A stretch of DNA of 64,000 nt from Mytilus galloprovincialis (lineage: Eukaryota > Mollusca > Bivalvia > Mytilida > Mytilidae): NCBI RefSeq assembly GCF_965363235.1, contig NC_134847.1, positions 50,220,805 through 50,284,804 on the forward strand, written 5' to 3'. Shown here piece by piece: positions 36,205 to 47,500 of this stretch; the first letter of the stretch is position 1; each line of letters opens with the position of its first letter. The position numbers were made by a program, and so were the translations under genes. The notes under the pieces were generated by a model. It ran no database searches, was not told the origin of the DNA, and worked only from the letters and a program-made list of their open reading frames with translations.

Positions 36205-37794
36205 ATGGAAACCCCATTCCAAATCTCTGTAAATAAAGTATGTCTAAAACATGACGAAGATTTAAACTTTTACTGTTCATTACATGACGAAATTTTATGT
36301 CGAAACTGTGTGAAAATGGGACATCAAAAATGTTCGCCACAGATTTCAGTTTCGGAAATTGCAACAAAATCGAAAACTTCAGTGTCTGCTAATTTAGAAT
36401 CAAATTTCAAGATCATGACTGAGAATTTAAAAATTGCATTAGATCATCAACGTCACACACTTTCGAATATGGGTGAAAAAGAAGCAGAAGCAAGAAAGCA
36501 AATCCACAATATAAGAATTCGTTTCAATAAAAAGCTGGACGAATTAGAAAAACATCTTTTAAAAACATACACTGAAAAGCGTGAACCGATTGTCCCAACT
36601 ATTAAAGAAAATATCGTTACATTGGAAAAAAAGGAAAAGGAAATTGTGTTAATCATAACCAATACAACAAAAATTAAAGAATTCGGTTCAGACATAGACT
36701 ATTTTCTTGCCGCTAGACAAGTTACCCAAAAACTGTTAGATGAGGAAGACACCATCACAGCTACTTTTGAAAAGCTTCGCGGTGTCAATGCTTATTTTAC
36801 TTTAAATAGTGATATTGAACAATTTGTGTCAAAGCTGAACAAAATCGGAGATGTCTTTGTCGAAGAAATACCATGTTCAATAAATATGAAGTCGTTGATA
36901 GGAGAAAAGAAAAGTACAGAAAAGGAAAGACAAGATACCCCTATTCCGGAGGTGAAAAAAGTTCATGTTGATAAAGATGAAAAGGGGACACCTGGTGATG
37001 AAGGGGATATTTTCAAATTAAAATTGGTTCTCAAAACTAAATTTGAAATGACAAAGGGGTTTCTTAAGAAAGATTTACGCATATGCAATGGTACTATCAT
37101 GAAAGACCAAATAGTATTTACTGATAGAGAAAATAAAAGATTCATTATGACCACCCTTACTGGTGAACATCTTATCAATATGGAAGTAACGGGTAGACCA
37201 TGGGGCATTGCAAAAATCGACGAATCTAGACTCGTTGTTGTCACGTTTCCGTATGTCGGTAGTGGTTATATTGAAATATTGGATATAATGAATAATAAAG
37301 TCGAGAAGCCAATCAGTATAGGCGGACTCTGTCGAGGTATAGCTTACTATGAAGGACTTATTTATGTCGTCGTGTATGGCAAAGGGATATCAATTGTGGA
37401 TCTTGAAGGCGATGTTAAAACAGAAATTCCTATTAATGTAAACGGCGTGTTTCATTTAACTGTAAATGCAAATCGGATGTATTATACAGACGAATGGACC
37501 CACACTTTACACTGTTGTGATCTGAAGGGAAAGGAAATATGGCGTTTTAGTGGCGAGAGGGTGCGGGAACCACAAGGAATTGCGACGGACGAAAACGGGA
37601 ATGTGTATGTGACGTCGTATCTTTTTGATAACGTCACGGTAATTTCTCCTGATGGAAAACAGCACAGAGAAATCTTGAACAAATCTGATGGACTATTGGG
37701 ACCTTCTAGTATTTACTATGACAACAAGAAAAAATATTTAATGGTATCAAGTCGTGAACATGGACGAGTATCAATTTTTCATGTTCTTATATAA
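36205..37794 (+). CDS. B-box / coiled-coil / NHL-like beta-propeller protein (RING-less TRIM-like)
   Basis: A 529-residue frame from the first good ATG (CAACATGG). Residues 13-44 are a type-2 B-box (C13, H16, C24, H27, C32, C35, H40 visible). Residues 55-200 form a long charged coiled coil. A polar linker with KKSTEKERQDTPIPE follows. Residues 270-529 are repeats of an NHL-like propeller (GLCRGIAYYEGLIYVVVYGK, EPQGIATDENGNVYVTSY, GPSSIYYDNKKKYLMVSS). There is no RING, so it is not an obvious ubiquitin ligase. Bivalves have many such genes, often linked to immune or stress signalling, but this one's role is not known. A 10-nt upstream exon (ATGAATGAAG before GTAAGT, 35322-35331) could splice in frame to 36155 and add residues; the acceptor there is weak. 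AATAAA at 38250. Confidence 0.9.
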   Translation: METPFQISVNKVCLKHDEDLNFYCSLHDEILCRNCVKMGHQKCSPQISVSEIATKSKTSVSANLESNFKIMTENLKIALDHQRHTLSNMGEKEAEARKQIHNIRIRFNKKLDELEKHLLKTYTEKREPIVPTIKENIVTLEKKEKEIVLIITNTTKIKEFGSDIDYFLAARQVTQKLLDEEDTITATFEKLRGVNAYFTLNSDIEQFVSKLNKIGDVFVEEIPCSINMKSLIGEKKSTEKERQDTPIPEVKKVHVDKDEKGTPGDEGDIFKLKLVLKTKFEMTKGFLKKDLRICNGTIMKDQIVFTDRENKRFIMTTLTGEHLINMEVTGRPWGIAKIDESRLVVVTFPYVGSGYIEILDIMNNKVEKPISIGGLCRGIAYYEGLIYVVVYGKGISIVDLEGDVKTEIPINVNGVFHLTVNANRMYYTDEWTHTLHCCDLKGKEIWRFSGERVREPQGIATDENGNVYVTSYLFDNVTVISPDGKQHREILNKSDGLLGPSSIYYDNKKKYLMVSSREHGRVSIFHVLI

Positions 37795-37799
37795 GAATG

Positions 37800-38440
37800 A
37801 TGCTCAAATTTCAAACACTAAGTTTAACATTTTAGTGGTACTGGCATCATTGCAATTCCACATTCTTGTTCAGACAGTTTTCAATATATCAGTTATATGA
37901 TCATAAAACTACAGATGAAACTATCTTTAACATCTTCGTATGTTTTGGGTATTATATTTGGTTTAGAAACTACAAAGGTTTTAAACCTTTTACAGGTCGT
38001 GTTTGTAACAAGTTACATAAACTTTTTGAACATTATTTATATTTAATATTGTGTTAATTTTGGAAATACTTGCAGCTATCTATTATTCTTTGAATATAAA
38101 ATTGAATTTATGAATGAACAATTAATTTGTATTTATTTCAAAGAAGGGTACAACAAAACATGTTCACACGAGAAGTATGAACGAGTCCTGAGTTATAAAT
38201 GGAGTGGAATTGATTTTCTATTGTCATATGAATTTAAAAAAAGGTTGGCAATAAACTTTAATGTGACAGCTTTCAAATAAGTTACCGCGTGTTGTAAACA
38301 TTTCTGGCTTCCATTTGAGACTCTGTAAAAGTCATGTTTTCATAAAGCATACTTAGTGATAGTAAGGCTTAAATCCAACATGGTCAAAGTAATTTGTGAT
38401 TTTGTTGGCCTTTGAAACAGGTAGCGATGAAAATAAACTC
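37800..38440. other. 3' flank of the TRIM-like gene
   Basis: AT-rich and presumably 3' untranslated up to the AATAAA at 38250. No other feature. Confidence 0.45.
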
Positions 38441-38449
38441 ATCATAGAT

Positions 38450-38800
38450 ACACGAAGTTGAAGAGCACTGTTGACCAAAAGTCATATAATTTGGCAAAAT
38501 ACAGCTAGGGTAACCTATTCCTGAGGTAAAAAAGCCTAAGTATTTCGAAAATTCTAAGTTTTGTAAACAGTTAATTAATAATCATGACTATATCAAAGGT
38601 AATTCCTATCAACTACGACGTACTGACAACTGTGTCGGTGATTCCCTCGGGGAATAAAAACTCCAGCAGTGGCTTCAATCCAGTGGTTGTAAATAAACTC
38701 ATAGATACCAGAATTGAAATTTTGTATTTGCGCCAGATGTGCGTTTAGTCTACAAGACTCATCAGTGACGCTTGAATCGAAAATAAGTTAAAAAGGTTAA
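38450..38800 (-). repeat. 354-bp-family, about one permuted unit
   Basis: Runs through GAAGTTGAAGAGCACTG, AGCTAGGGTAACCTATTCCT, TTCCCTCGGGGAATAAAAAC and ATCCAGTGGTTGTAAATAAA, and into the next unit start (CAAGACTCATCAGTGACGCT). This shows that the relic also came from a head-to-tail array. Confidence 0.8.
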
Positions 38801-39261
38801 AAAACTACAAAGTTAAAGAAAGTTGTTCTAATCAGCAAATATTGTGCGCTAATTATAAATTTAAATATCGGTAAATATGCACTAAAACAAAGTATCACAA
38901 ACCACCCAGATTTGTTTCATAAACCAAATGTGTATATCCTATAATATAATTAATGTCTCAAAGGGTGGTTATTGTCTAGATGTTTATGTGCAAACATAAA
39001 TACAATGGTTGAAGAAACATTCTATGAATAACTACCCTCTATTTTCGAACAAAAGGATGTATTTGGTACAAAAAAGGAACAGTGCTGAACCTCGGATGCT
39101 TAAGAAAAACAAAGTTAAATAGCACATTTTGTTTTGTTTGAAAAACGACAATCTGTGGCAGTGATACCCATAAACACAACAATGCTAAAGTAGCTATAAA
39201 ATAGCACTGAACTGGGCCAGATTCTCATTTCGACAAAATAAGTCTCAGAAGTCTTTTTAAA

Positions 39262-39600
39262 TGCTGTAAATAAACTCATAATAGATACCAGGATTAAAAT
39301 TTTATTACGCCAGACGCACGTTTCGTCTACAAAAAACTCATCAGTGACGCTCGAATCCAAAAATGTTATAAAGGCCAAATAAAGTACGAAGTTGAAGAGC
39401 ATTGAGGACCAAAAAATCCTAAACGTTTTGCCAAATACAGCTAAGGTTATCTATCCCTGAGGTAGAAATGTCTTGGTATTTAAAAGATTCAAAGTTTTGT
39501 TAACAGTTAATTTATAATTATGAATTCGAACATATCAATGATAACTCAAGTCAACACAAAAGTTTTCTGACTACTGGGCTGGTGATACCCTCGGGGAAAT
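39262..39600 (-). repeat. 354-bp-family unit
   Basis: A nearly complete diverged unit, from ACCAGGATTAAAATTTTATT and CGCCAGACGCACGTTTCGTC to CTACTGGGCTGGTGATACCC and TCGGGGAAATTTC. The 95-codon minus frame overlapping it is not a gene. Confidence 0.85.
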
Positions 39601-40149
39601 TTCATTAAGGACAAGTGGATATCATTGAACAGCTGTATGTAAAAAGTGCAACCTGTAGGACTTTCAGAACCCTGTTGATATTGATGTCTAGTGGAATGCA
39701 TAAGATTGCAGTACAATGATTTCTGACAGAATTTAAATGTTTTGGATCTACAAATTTAAAATTTTGGTCTGGAATATCTGCTGAGACTTAAATTATTATA
39801 AAATGTGTAGAGGGTTCCTCAGAAACCTGTGATTTGCCTGTAATTGCTCCTACCAGTGTAATTTTGACTAACTAAAAAATGTCCAGTTACTTGTAAAGTA
39901 TAAAAAAAAATAAGGGAAAGACAAAGAGGGTTCTCTTCTTTTTGAAAAACTGGAAATTCCATGAAGTTTTACAGTGTAACTGATGTATGACAAATGTATA
40001 AAATCCAAGATTGTATCACACTGCAAGAGTCAATGCATCAGTAAAATACAAAACAAGGAATTACCTGTCAAATCAACTGCAAAATGGTTTTATTTCTTCT
40101 ATTTTGAATGGTGCTTTAAGGCTTTTTTTACCTAATGCATTCTCTAGAT

Positions 40150-40450
40150 ATGAAAAGTGGTACGAATACGAATGAGAAACCTCTCCACCCAAGTCAAGAT
40201 TTGTAAAAGAAAACCATAGTAGGTCAAAGTACGGAGACTTGGCTCACACTGAACAGCAAGTTATAAAGGGCCCCAAAATAATGAGTGTAAACCCATCCAA
40301 AAGGGAAAACAAAATGTGAAGTCTTTATGATATACGAGAAACACTTATGAACGACATAAAGAAACAACAAGCGCTAAACATCAGGTTCCTGACTTAAGAC
40401 AGGTGCAAACAATTCAGCCGGTTTCAACGTCTTAATAGGGGCCAACTTTC
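40150..40450 (+). repeat. Dispersed repeat, family A
   Basis: Diverged copy with GAGAAACCTCTCCACCCAAG, TATAAAGGGCCCC, AAACAAC and TTCCTGACTTAAGACAGGTG in family order. Confidence 0.7.
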
Positions 40451-40749
40451 ACACTTCCCAACACAATAGTGTAACATCACAACAAAGATCATTTTTGAAA
40501 GACACACTATAAAATATGAGATGGCTTAATTCAATCAAAAGACATATTAAAGACACATTAACAAAAACAAGTGAACATACACTGAACATTATGCCTATGT
40601 ACCAATCTATCAAGAACTGTAACTCCTGTAAAGCAAAAATTAAAATCCCACATTACAAACTTGAGCATGATTTTGTCATCAGAAAATATATTAAAATGTT
40701 GAGAGCATTGTTTGAATTATACATGAGTACTTGCATGGATTCCACATAG

Positions 40750-40925
40750 AATTATTTTGTTGAATCATAATTTCCTGTAGATATGCAAATCTACATAGTA
40801 TGTCCTTATTATCTACAAAGTTTCATGAAATTCTATTGTGTGGTATCAGAGGAGTTGTGATGACAAAAACAGGACTGACGGACTGACAGATTTGCGTGGG
40901 GTATAATAATATGAGGATAGTTGAG
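40750..40925. repeat. Dispersed noncoding repeat
   Basis: The stretch TTTCATGAAATTCTATTGTG, TCAGAGGAGTTGTGATGACA, CAGGACTGACGGACTGACAG and GGGGTATAATAA has the composition and order of a repeat. Comparable stretches with a GACAGACGGACG-type run occur at 31060-31125 and 45890-46020. Confidence 0.5.
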
Positions 40926-41598
40926 GCAAAATACAACAATGTTTCTACTATTCTATAACTTTATATAGTAATAAAAATATAATAAATAAAGTAACAATTG
41001 AAAAGTCAATAAAATTGTTAACATGGCACAATTAGGTAATCAACAATGAAATGTGTATTCCTGAGAAATATTGCATAATATTCATTATTTCATTGCCAAT
41101 GTCGTATGTTTTGTTTCACTAAATACTTTTCAACAGCTAACACTTCTCAGTACAGATCTTGCTGATATTATCTGCAAAATAAATAATTTAAAAATTAAAA
41201 ATAAAGCTTACAAACAAAGCCTATGCATCATCTTTTATAATAAACATAGAAGTCTGTGAACCATGAAAATGAGGTTGTGGACATTGGACACATGGCAGAC
41301 AAAAACTGTGTAACATAAGGTACAAGGTATGAAGCATTCTGAAAAATAAAGTTTTGTACAAGTAGTTTATGGCGTCCCCATCAGATTGTTATCTTTATGT
41401 CTCACTATTACTTTTGTCACAGTGGTGTAAAAACTGCCAAAATATCCCTGCGTCAAAATATCATGATTCACAGTCATGAAACTAGTGTTATATACTGAAT
41501 AGACTATAAGTGTAAAATATGCTTGAAAAAAAATAAAACTAGCCTAAAAAATCTTTTGGTAATTAGAATTAGTTAAAGGCAATGAATGTCAATGAATG

Positions 41599-44500
41599 TC
41601 AAATGTACTTACTCAAAACAGCTCCATAGACCTGTCTTAAATAGTGTGCTGTGTTGTGATTCTTTCTGTTTCCAGGATAAACTTCCAACTCATAATCAGG
41701 TCCATACTCAATAAAATACTAAAATACATAACAAATAAAAATCATTGCTACAAGCTCATTGTATAAACTTAAGTAGGCTGAAGGGTTAAAAAAAATTCAG
41801 AAAAAAATTAAACATTTCTTTTTTCATTACAAATTTTATTTATTACACTATAAGTTGTTACTTTACATACAATATGGTACAAAAATCAACCAGAAAAATC
41901 AATTGCTTTTGGCTCCAGATGACTTTTAAAATGTTTATATCATTTAAAGCGCCAAATTATCTCCCTTTGGTGAAAAATTGTAATTGTTTTGCATTAAAAT
42001 TGAAATATCTTTTTTACCTCATTGGTGACCAATCTTTTTTATTATTTTTTTCAAATGAGCTGTACTTAAACTAAACTATTGTAAATATAAGCGATTTCTG
42101 TAATTTAATTCTTTTTTTATTTCGATATTACCTTTTTTTTCTCCTATTAGTTCAACAGAAAAAAAGTATCATAACAAAAATACATGCTTCTTTCGAAGGC
42201 AGATTGTGAGCTTAAATGAATGGTGACCCCATATTTATTTTATTTTTCTATTAAATATAGGATAAAGTTTATTTATCGGAAAAAATAGCAAAATCCTATA
42301 TTTTAAAAAAAAGATTGATACCCGCTAGCCCCCTTAAAGTCAATACTAAAAGTCAAATGTCACAATTATCATGTATTTTGTTGCAGTTTTATTTTTGGCA
42401 GAATATATTTTTCAACAATTGCCCAAATTTGTATTATTCAACTTTTAACATTTTTGATGACTTGTTTTGCTTTTCAAATCAAAGATAGTGTTTATTCTTT
42501 TTAAATTCTCATAAATTGCTATAAAAATGCTTCTGTCAAATGAAGAAATACATAAAAGGTATTGATTTTGTGTTGATAGTTGTCAAACTTAGATAGATGT
42601 GGTGGTCATTTTAATGAACTTTTAGGTTTGAGCACTCCGTAATTCTTAAATATCTACTATAAAATAGTGAAAATCTATGTATCAGTCCTATTTCTGATGG
42701 GTTAATCAAATGATTGTAATACCTCATGATCAGGTATCTCTGTAGGTATTTGCTTCCCTGTAGCTAGTGCTGTAAGAAACGCCCAACATCTGGCTGTATT
42801 GCTTAAATTGTATCCACCTGAAAAATAAAAGTTTATGTATTGTTTCGGAACAATCAATCATACTGCTTCTTAATACAAGTTTTTATATATACTTCGTTGA
42901 TTTCAATCATAATTTCAATTTCGAAATTAATTTCTTATCAAAAACTTAAAATTGAGAATAAAAATGGGGAATGTGTCAAAGAGACAACAACCTGTCCAAA
43001 GAGCAGAAAACAGCCTAATGCCACAAATGGATATTTAACCCAACGAGAAAATGATGCACCTGGATGTGGGCCTAAACTTGTATTTATGTGAAAAATCTTA
43101 TAATCATGTGTAAATGTAAAATCAATAAAATTGAATATTCCAAGCTGACAAAAACTTTATATTTTCCCTTTTGCGAGAAAATGTATGAAATAATGGCTGA
43201 AATACTGAAAGGCAGTTTAGACTGATTAAAATGCCTCACTGAAATTTCAATTTATCTAAAGGTATGACAAAAGCATTATTCCTTGCTTACCTCCCCCTAA
43301 ACACAATGTTGGAAGATTCCACTGTAACAGAAAGTACAGACACTTTCCCAGTCCTTTGTGTGTTAAATTGAATGATTCCATTGGATCACCTGCTAATCCA
43401 TCTGCTCCACATTGGCAGACAACAACCTCGGGACGGAATGTTTCTTTCACCTTATTCAGAATTCTGAAACGTAAAATATGTTTTATTATAGAGAAAACAT
43501 ACCTTTTCTTTACCAAAGAGTTTAAATATAGTTACATTAAGTACTCTTTTCTTTTAGCAAATTATCAAAAGAAATTAATTTGGACACTTTTCTGTCATAT
43601 AAATTTTGTGTTGGGTTGCTGTGTTGTTGATGTAAACCCAACATCGCCTCTATTTATATTTAAGAAACAATTCATGGAAGCCATAAACTTTTTGAAATTT
43701 ACACATGGCCTGGGCCGTGATATCATAATTTTATCCTGAGCGTTAGCACGAGATGCCCCTGATATGGGTTATCAGCCCGGGTGGGAAATTATGGCTTGTG
43801 TAATTCCGCTAATTACACATATGCAAAAGCTATAAAAAAGACGTAGTCGAGGTGCTGATATGGGTCGCTTTATCATACACTTCCGACAATTGTTTTATGT
43901 ATGGCAAATTAACAAATAAAATAACTAAAACATTCAAAAACTTTAAATAAAATTAAATTATGAATCCAAGAAATACACTATAATTCCCCGACAATAACAT
44001 CACTACCTCCATATTTATTTATGTTACTATTTCCTATAGAGGCATTTTGAAACATTGAAAATTTGGAAGAATTTTATGATCATTATTACTCCATGTTTGT
44101 TGTACTATAAAATGATTCATAATTGTCAAATTGGCAAGTACTAAACTATCCCCACAAAAGTTCCCGTAAATTTTGATGTTGTTATAAAAAATATCTAACG
44201 TCACAATGGAAAAGTAAACAACCGATACCAGAAATACCGGAAGTAACTTGCACTAGAGGCAATATTATGGTAAATTTCCAACAATCTATGGCTTCCATGA
44301 ATTATTTCGATTCAAATAGGACAAATACAATAATTTTAAAAAACTGAAGCAAGGGTGGGTATGCTGTGTGTGTGGCTGTTCTTTTTTACTCCCTGATAGA
44401 TAAAGCTCAAACATTCAAATAAATATGTAGCTTGCATGGATTATTTCTTGAATAACTGCTAGAAAAAATATCTGTTTCATTATTTTAATTCTAAAAACCA

Positions 44501-47500
44501 ACAATTGCCATTTTAATTTACGTGTTTTTCTCGTAAGCTACCGTCAAATTCAAAGTTGACATTTGGTAACTGAGGAGCCGCCATGTTGACTTGCTGAAAT
44601 CAATAAATATGCGGATAATGCAATAGAATGGAATATTAAACAAAACCTACCTTGAAAATCAATTTTAATACAATAGTATAAGACATTTCGATGGTTCACG
44701 TAACAAAAAACTTTTCAACTATAGCGTTTATATTTGTATGAGGTCATGTTTTGAAATGACTTAAATGCGCCATAAACATTAACAGACTTTCGCGAAGTTT
44801 TATTCTATTTTTCTTTTGTTGGGTTCTCTGAGCTCTTGTGTATTACCTATTTTATTATGCATCCCAATAAGAATAAAAGTTATTGTCTTTTTAAAGTTGC
44901 AATTTCTAAAACGATAAAATCGGCAAAGGGTTTGCAAATAGGTTTCAATACATGCGGATTTTCGTGGGAAGTATATTGTAACAACCATTATAATGTACAT
45001 CTCGGAGTCTGCGCTAAGTATAGATATATCGAAAATTTTATCACAGTGTTGTTTACAAAGCAAATTAAACATATAGTTAAACATGAATGATTGTGTTGTG
45101 TTTTTTATTACTGTACATTGTATATTAAATTTTCAGGTATATTTTTCCTTTAATATTTGTCATACCTACAAACTAATGGAGTGAACTCTGTATCTTTGAT
45201 TCCATCTAACAAAGGAACATTGACAGTATAGTATTGACCTTTACCTATTCCAATGTCCTCTAAACTTCCTGTTCCTGTAAATGTATGTCAATCAATTCAT
45301 CTAATTAAATTAAATAACCTTTCTAATTATAATGGGAAATTGGACAATCATATCCACTGAACTGTAGAGGTTAAACATCTGGTGGTACATTAAAATTAGT
45401 TCCAGCAATTCTAGCACACATTAACCAAGCAAAATGTTTACACAAAAAGTACACATCTTTTATCAAATCATTGGAAAAGTATGTAGGATTAATTTCATCT
45501 ATATACAAGACAAAGCAAGACAATTTTATTTTCTAAAGCCAATGTATTCACATTGGAACAACATAGTAAACAGAATGAAAAAATAAAACATAGTATACAA
45601 ATTAATTTGTGCACATGACAAGATAAAAATGTAACAATTACTATACAAGTTCATTTAGTTATTATAATAGAAAAACAGATAAACAAAGGCTAACCAGGAA
45701 GATACATGATACAATGTACATCATCTTAAAATCATCTGAGAAACAGTGCCAATGTCCCCCCGTTGCACATATATTATCTATCCGAGGTACAAGGGCAATG
45801 TCTAAATTAAACACTTTAAATTATGGCGCCAACGATGTCTATTTCAATAAAAATTAGTATTTCCAAGGGGCATAACTCTTTTTTTTAAAGTTTACTGTCC
45901 AAAACTATAAATCTTTTCCGAGATATTGCCAATATTAACCTATAGTATAAGTTTGATAAAAATTTGGCAAGAATTGTACCTGAGAGAGCGCTAACAAGAC
46001 CGGACAGACACATGGATGGACAGTTGCCAGCCTGGTTGGTATTTCTATGTCCACCCACAATTTAACTGTTATGCATTACATTGATCAAACCAGGGGATTC
46101 AGAATATCTGGCAAAATCTCAAAACCAAGAGGAGCAAACATACCTTTTACTTTAAATATCAACTGAACTACAAATTATATTTACCTGGGAAAAATCCTGT
46201 AAGGTATTTGTGGAAAGAAACAGTCATAACTTTTGATGTAGCACTAAATGCATCTTCAACACCTAGAAACGAAAAGATTAAATATTCATTCAAATCTTTA
46301 CTAAAGACATGTGCTTTATTCAGTACCGGTATACACTTTGCACTATTACTTGATATTTGGATAAAGTTGCATCCAAAGCCATCCATATGGCTTTTGTGAC
46401 TAGGCATTTTTTAGTCATGTGTCTATTGTTATAAGGCCTGGTTATACAGTATTATAAAAACTGAAAAACAAACAAATAGTTGATATACAGTAAGATACAT
46501 TGTCAAACAGTGTACTGGAAAATATCTGCAGAAAATACTTGCTTATAACCATTCATTTGTGTGTCTTATTATATATATTTTGTATTCTACCCAAATGCCA
46601 TAACGATAATTCTTCAATAAAACATGTTTCCAATACTTTGAATAAATACTTACCATCACCATGGTGTAGGTCAAGGTCAACATACAGTATTCTATCATAT
46701 TTTTCTTTCAGCTTAAGTATACCAAGTACAATGTCATTAATGTAACAAAACCCTGAAGCATGGTCTCTGAAAAATAAATAACCATACAATGTACCATACT
46801 CCAATATTCTTTGATTATGCCTTTTTTACTATTAAGAATTGGGTGTAGCAAGACATTCTGTGTAGCAACATTCCAGCAGGGCCTGTATATAGAGTAAATA
46901 TCTCCCAATTGATACGATATTCCTGGGCTTGTATTTCCTATCATGATTCCTTTTATAGAAGGTTGCATGATCACATAAAAGCTATTAAACCAACAGTTCC
47001 AAATGGTGAAGTTGAAATCATCCCTTCTTTAATTTTACACACACCTTCACACGTTATTTGACCATTATGGATAATCTGTTTCATAGATGATAGCAGACAT
47101 GTTCCTAATGTTGTAACTTCAATCCTGTCTTCTTTTCACGAATGTGTCCTACTTAATGAGACTTATTATTGCGTCTGTACTAATATGAGCAACAGTAATG
47201 GTGGCACATGTGGAACTAGATCTGCTTACCATTCCAGAGCAACCCAGATCACCCCAAGTTTTTGGTGGGGTTTGTGATTCTTAGTCTTTAGTTTTCTATG
47301 TTGTGTTTTGTGTACTTTTGTTTGTCTGTTCTTTTTTAGCATGGCGTTGTCAGTTCATTTTGGACTTATAAGTTTGAATGTCCATCCGGTATTTTTTTTC
47401 TCTCTTTTTAAACATTAATCATTATGGGAGGATGAAGCCCAGTTTGAATAACTTCTAAAAACCTAATGGTTCTTATTATGTCATTATATCTGCATGAGCT

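Noticed and set aside
46708-46974. 88-codon minus frame as part of HDAC8
   Set aside because: Only 46654-46766 is HDAC8 exon, in another frame. The rest is antisense to a retroelement tail.
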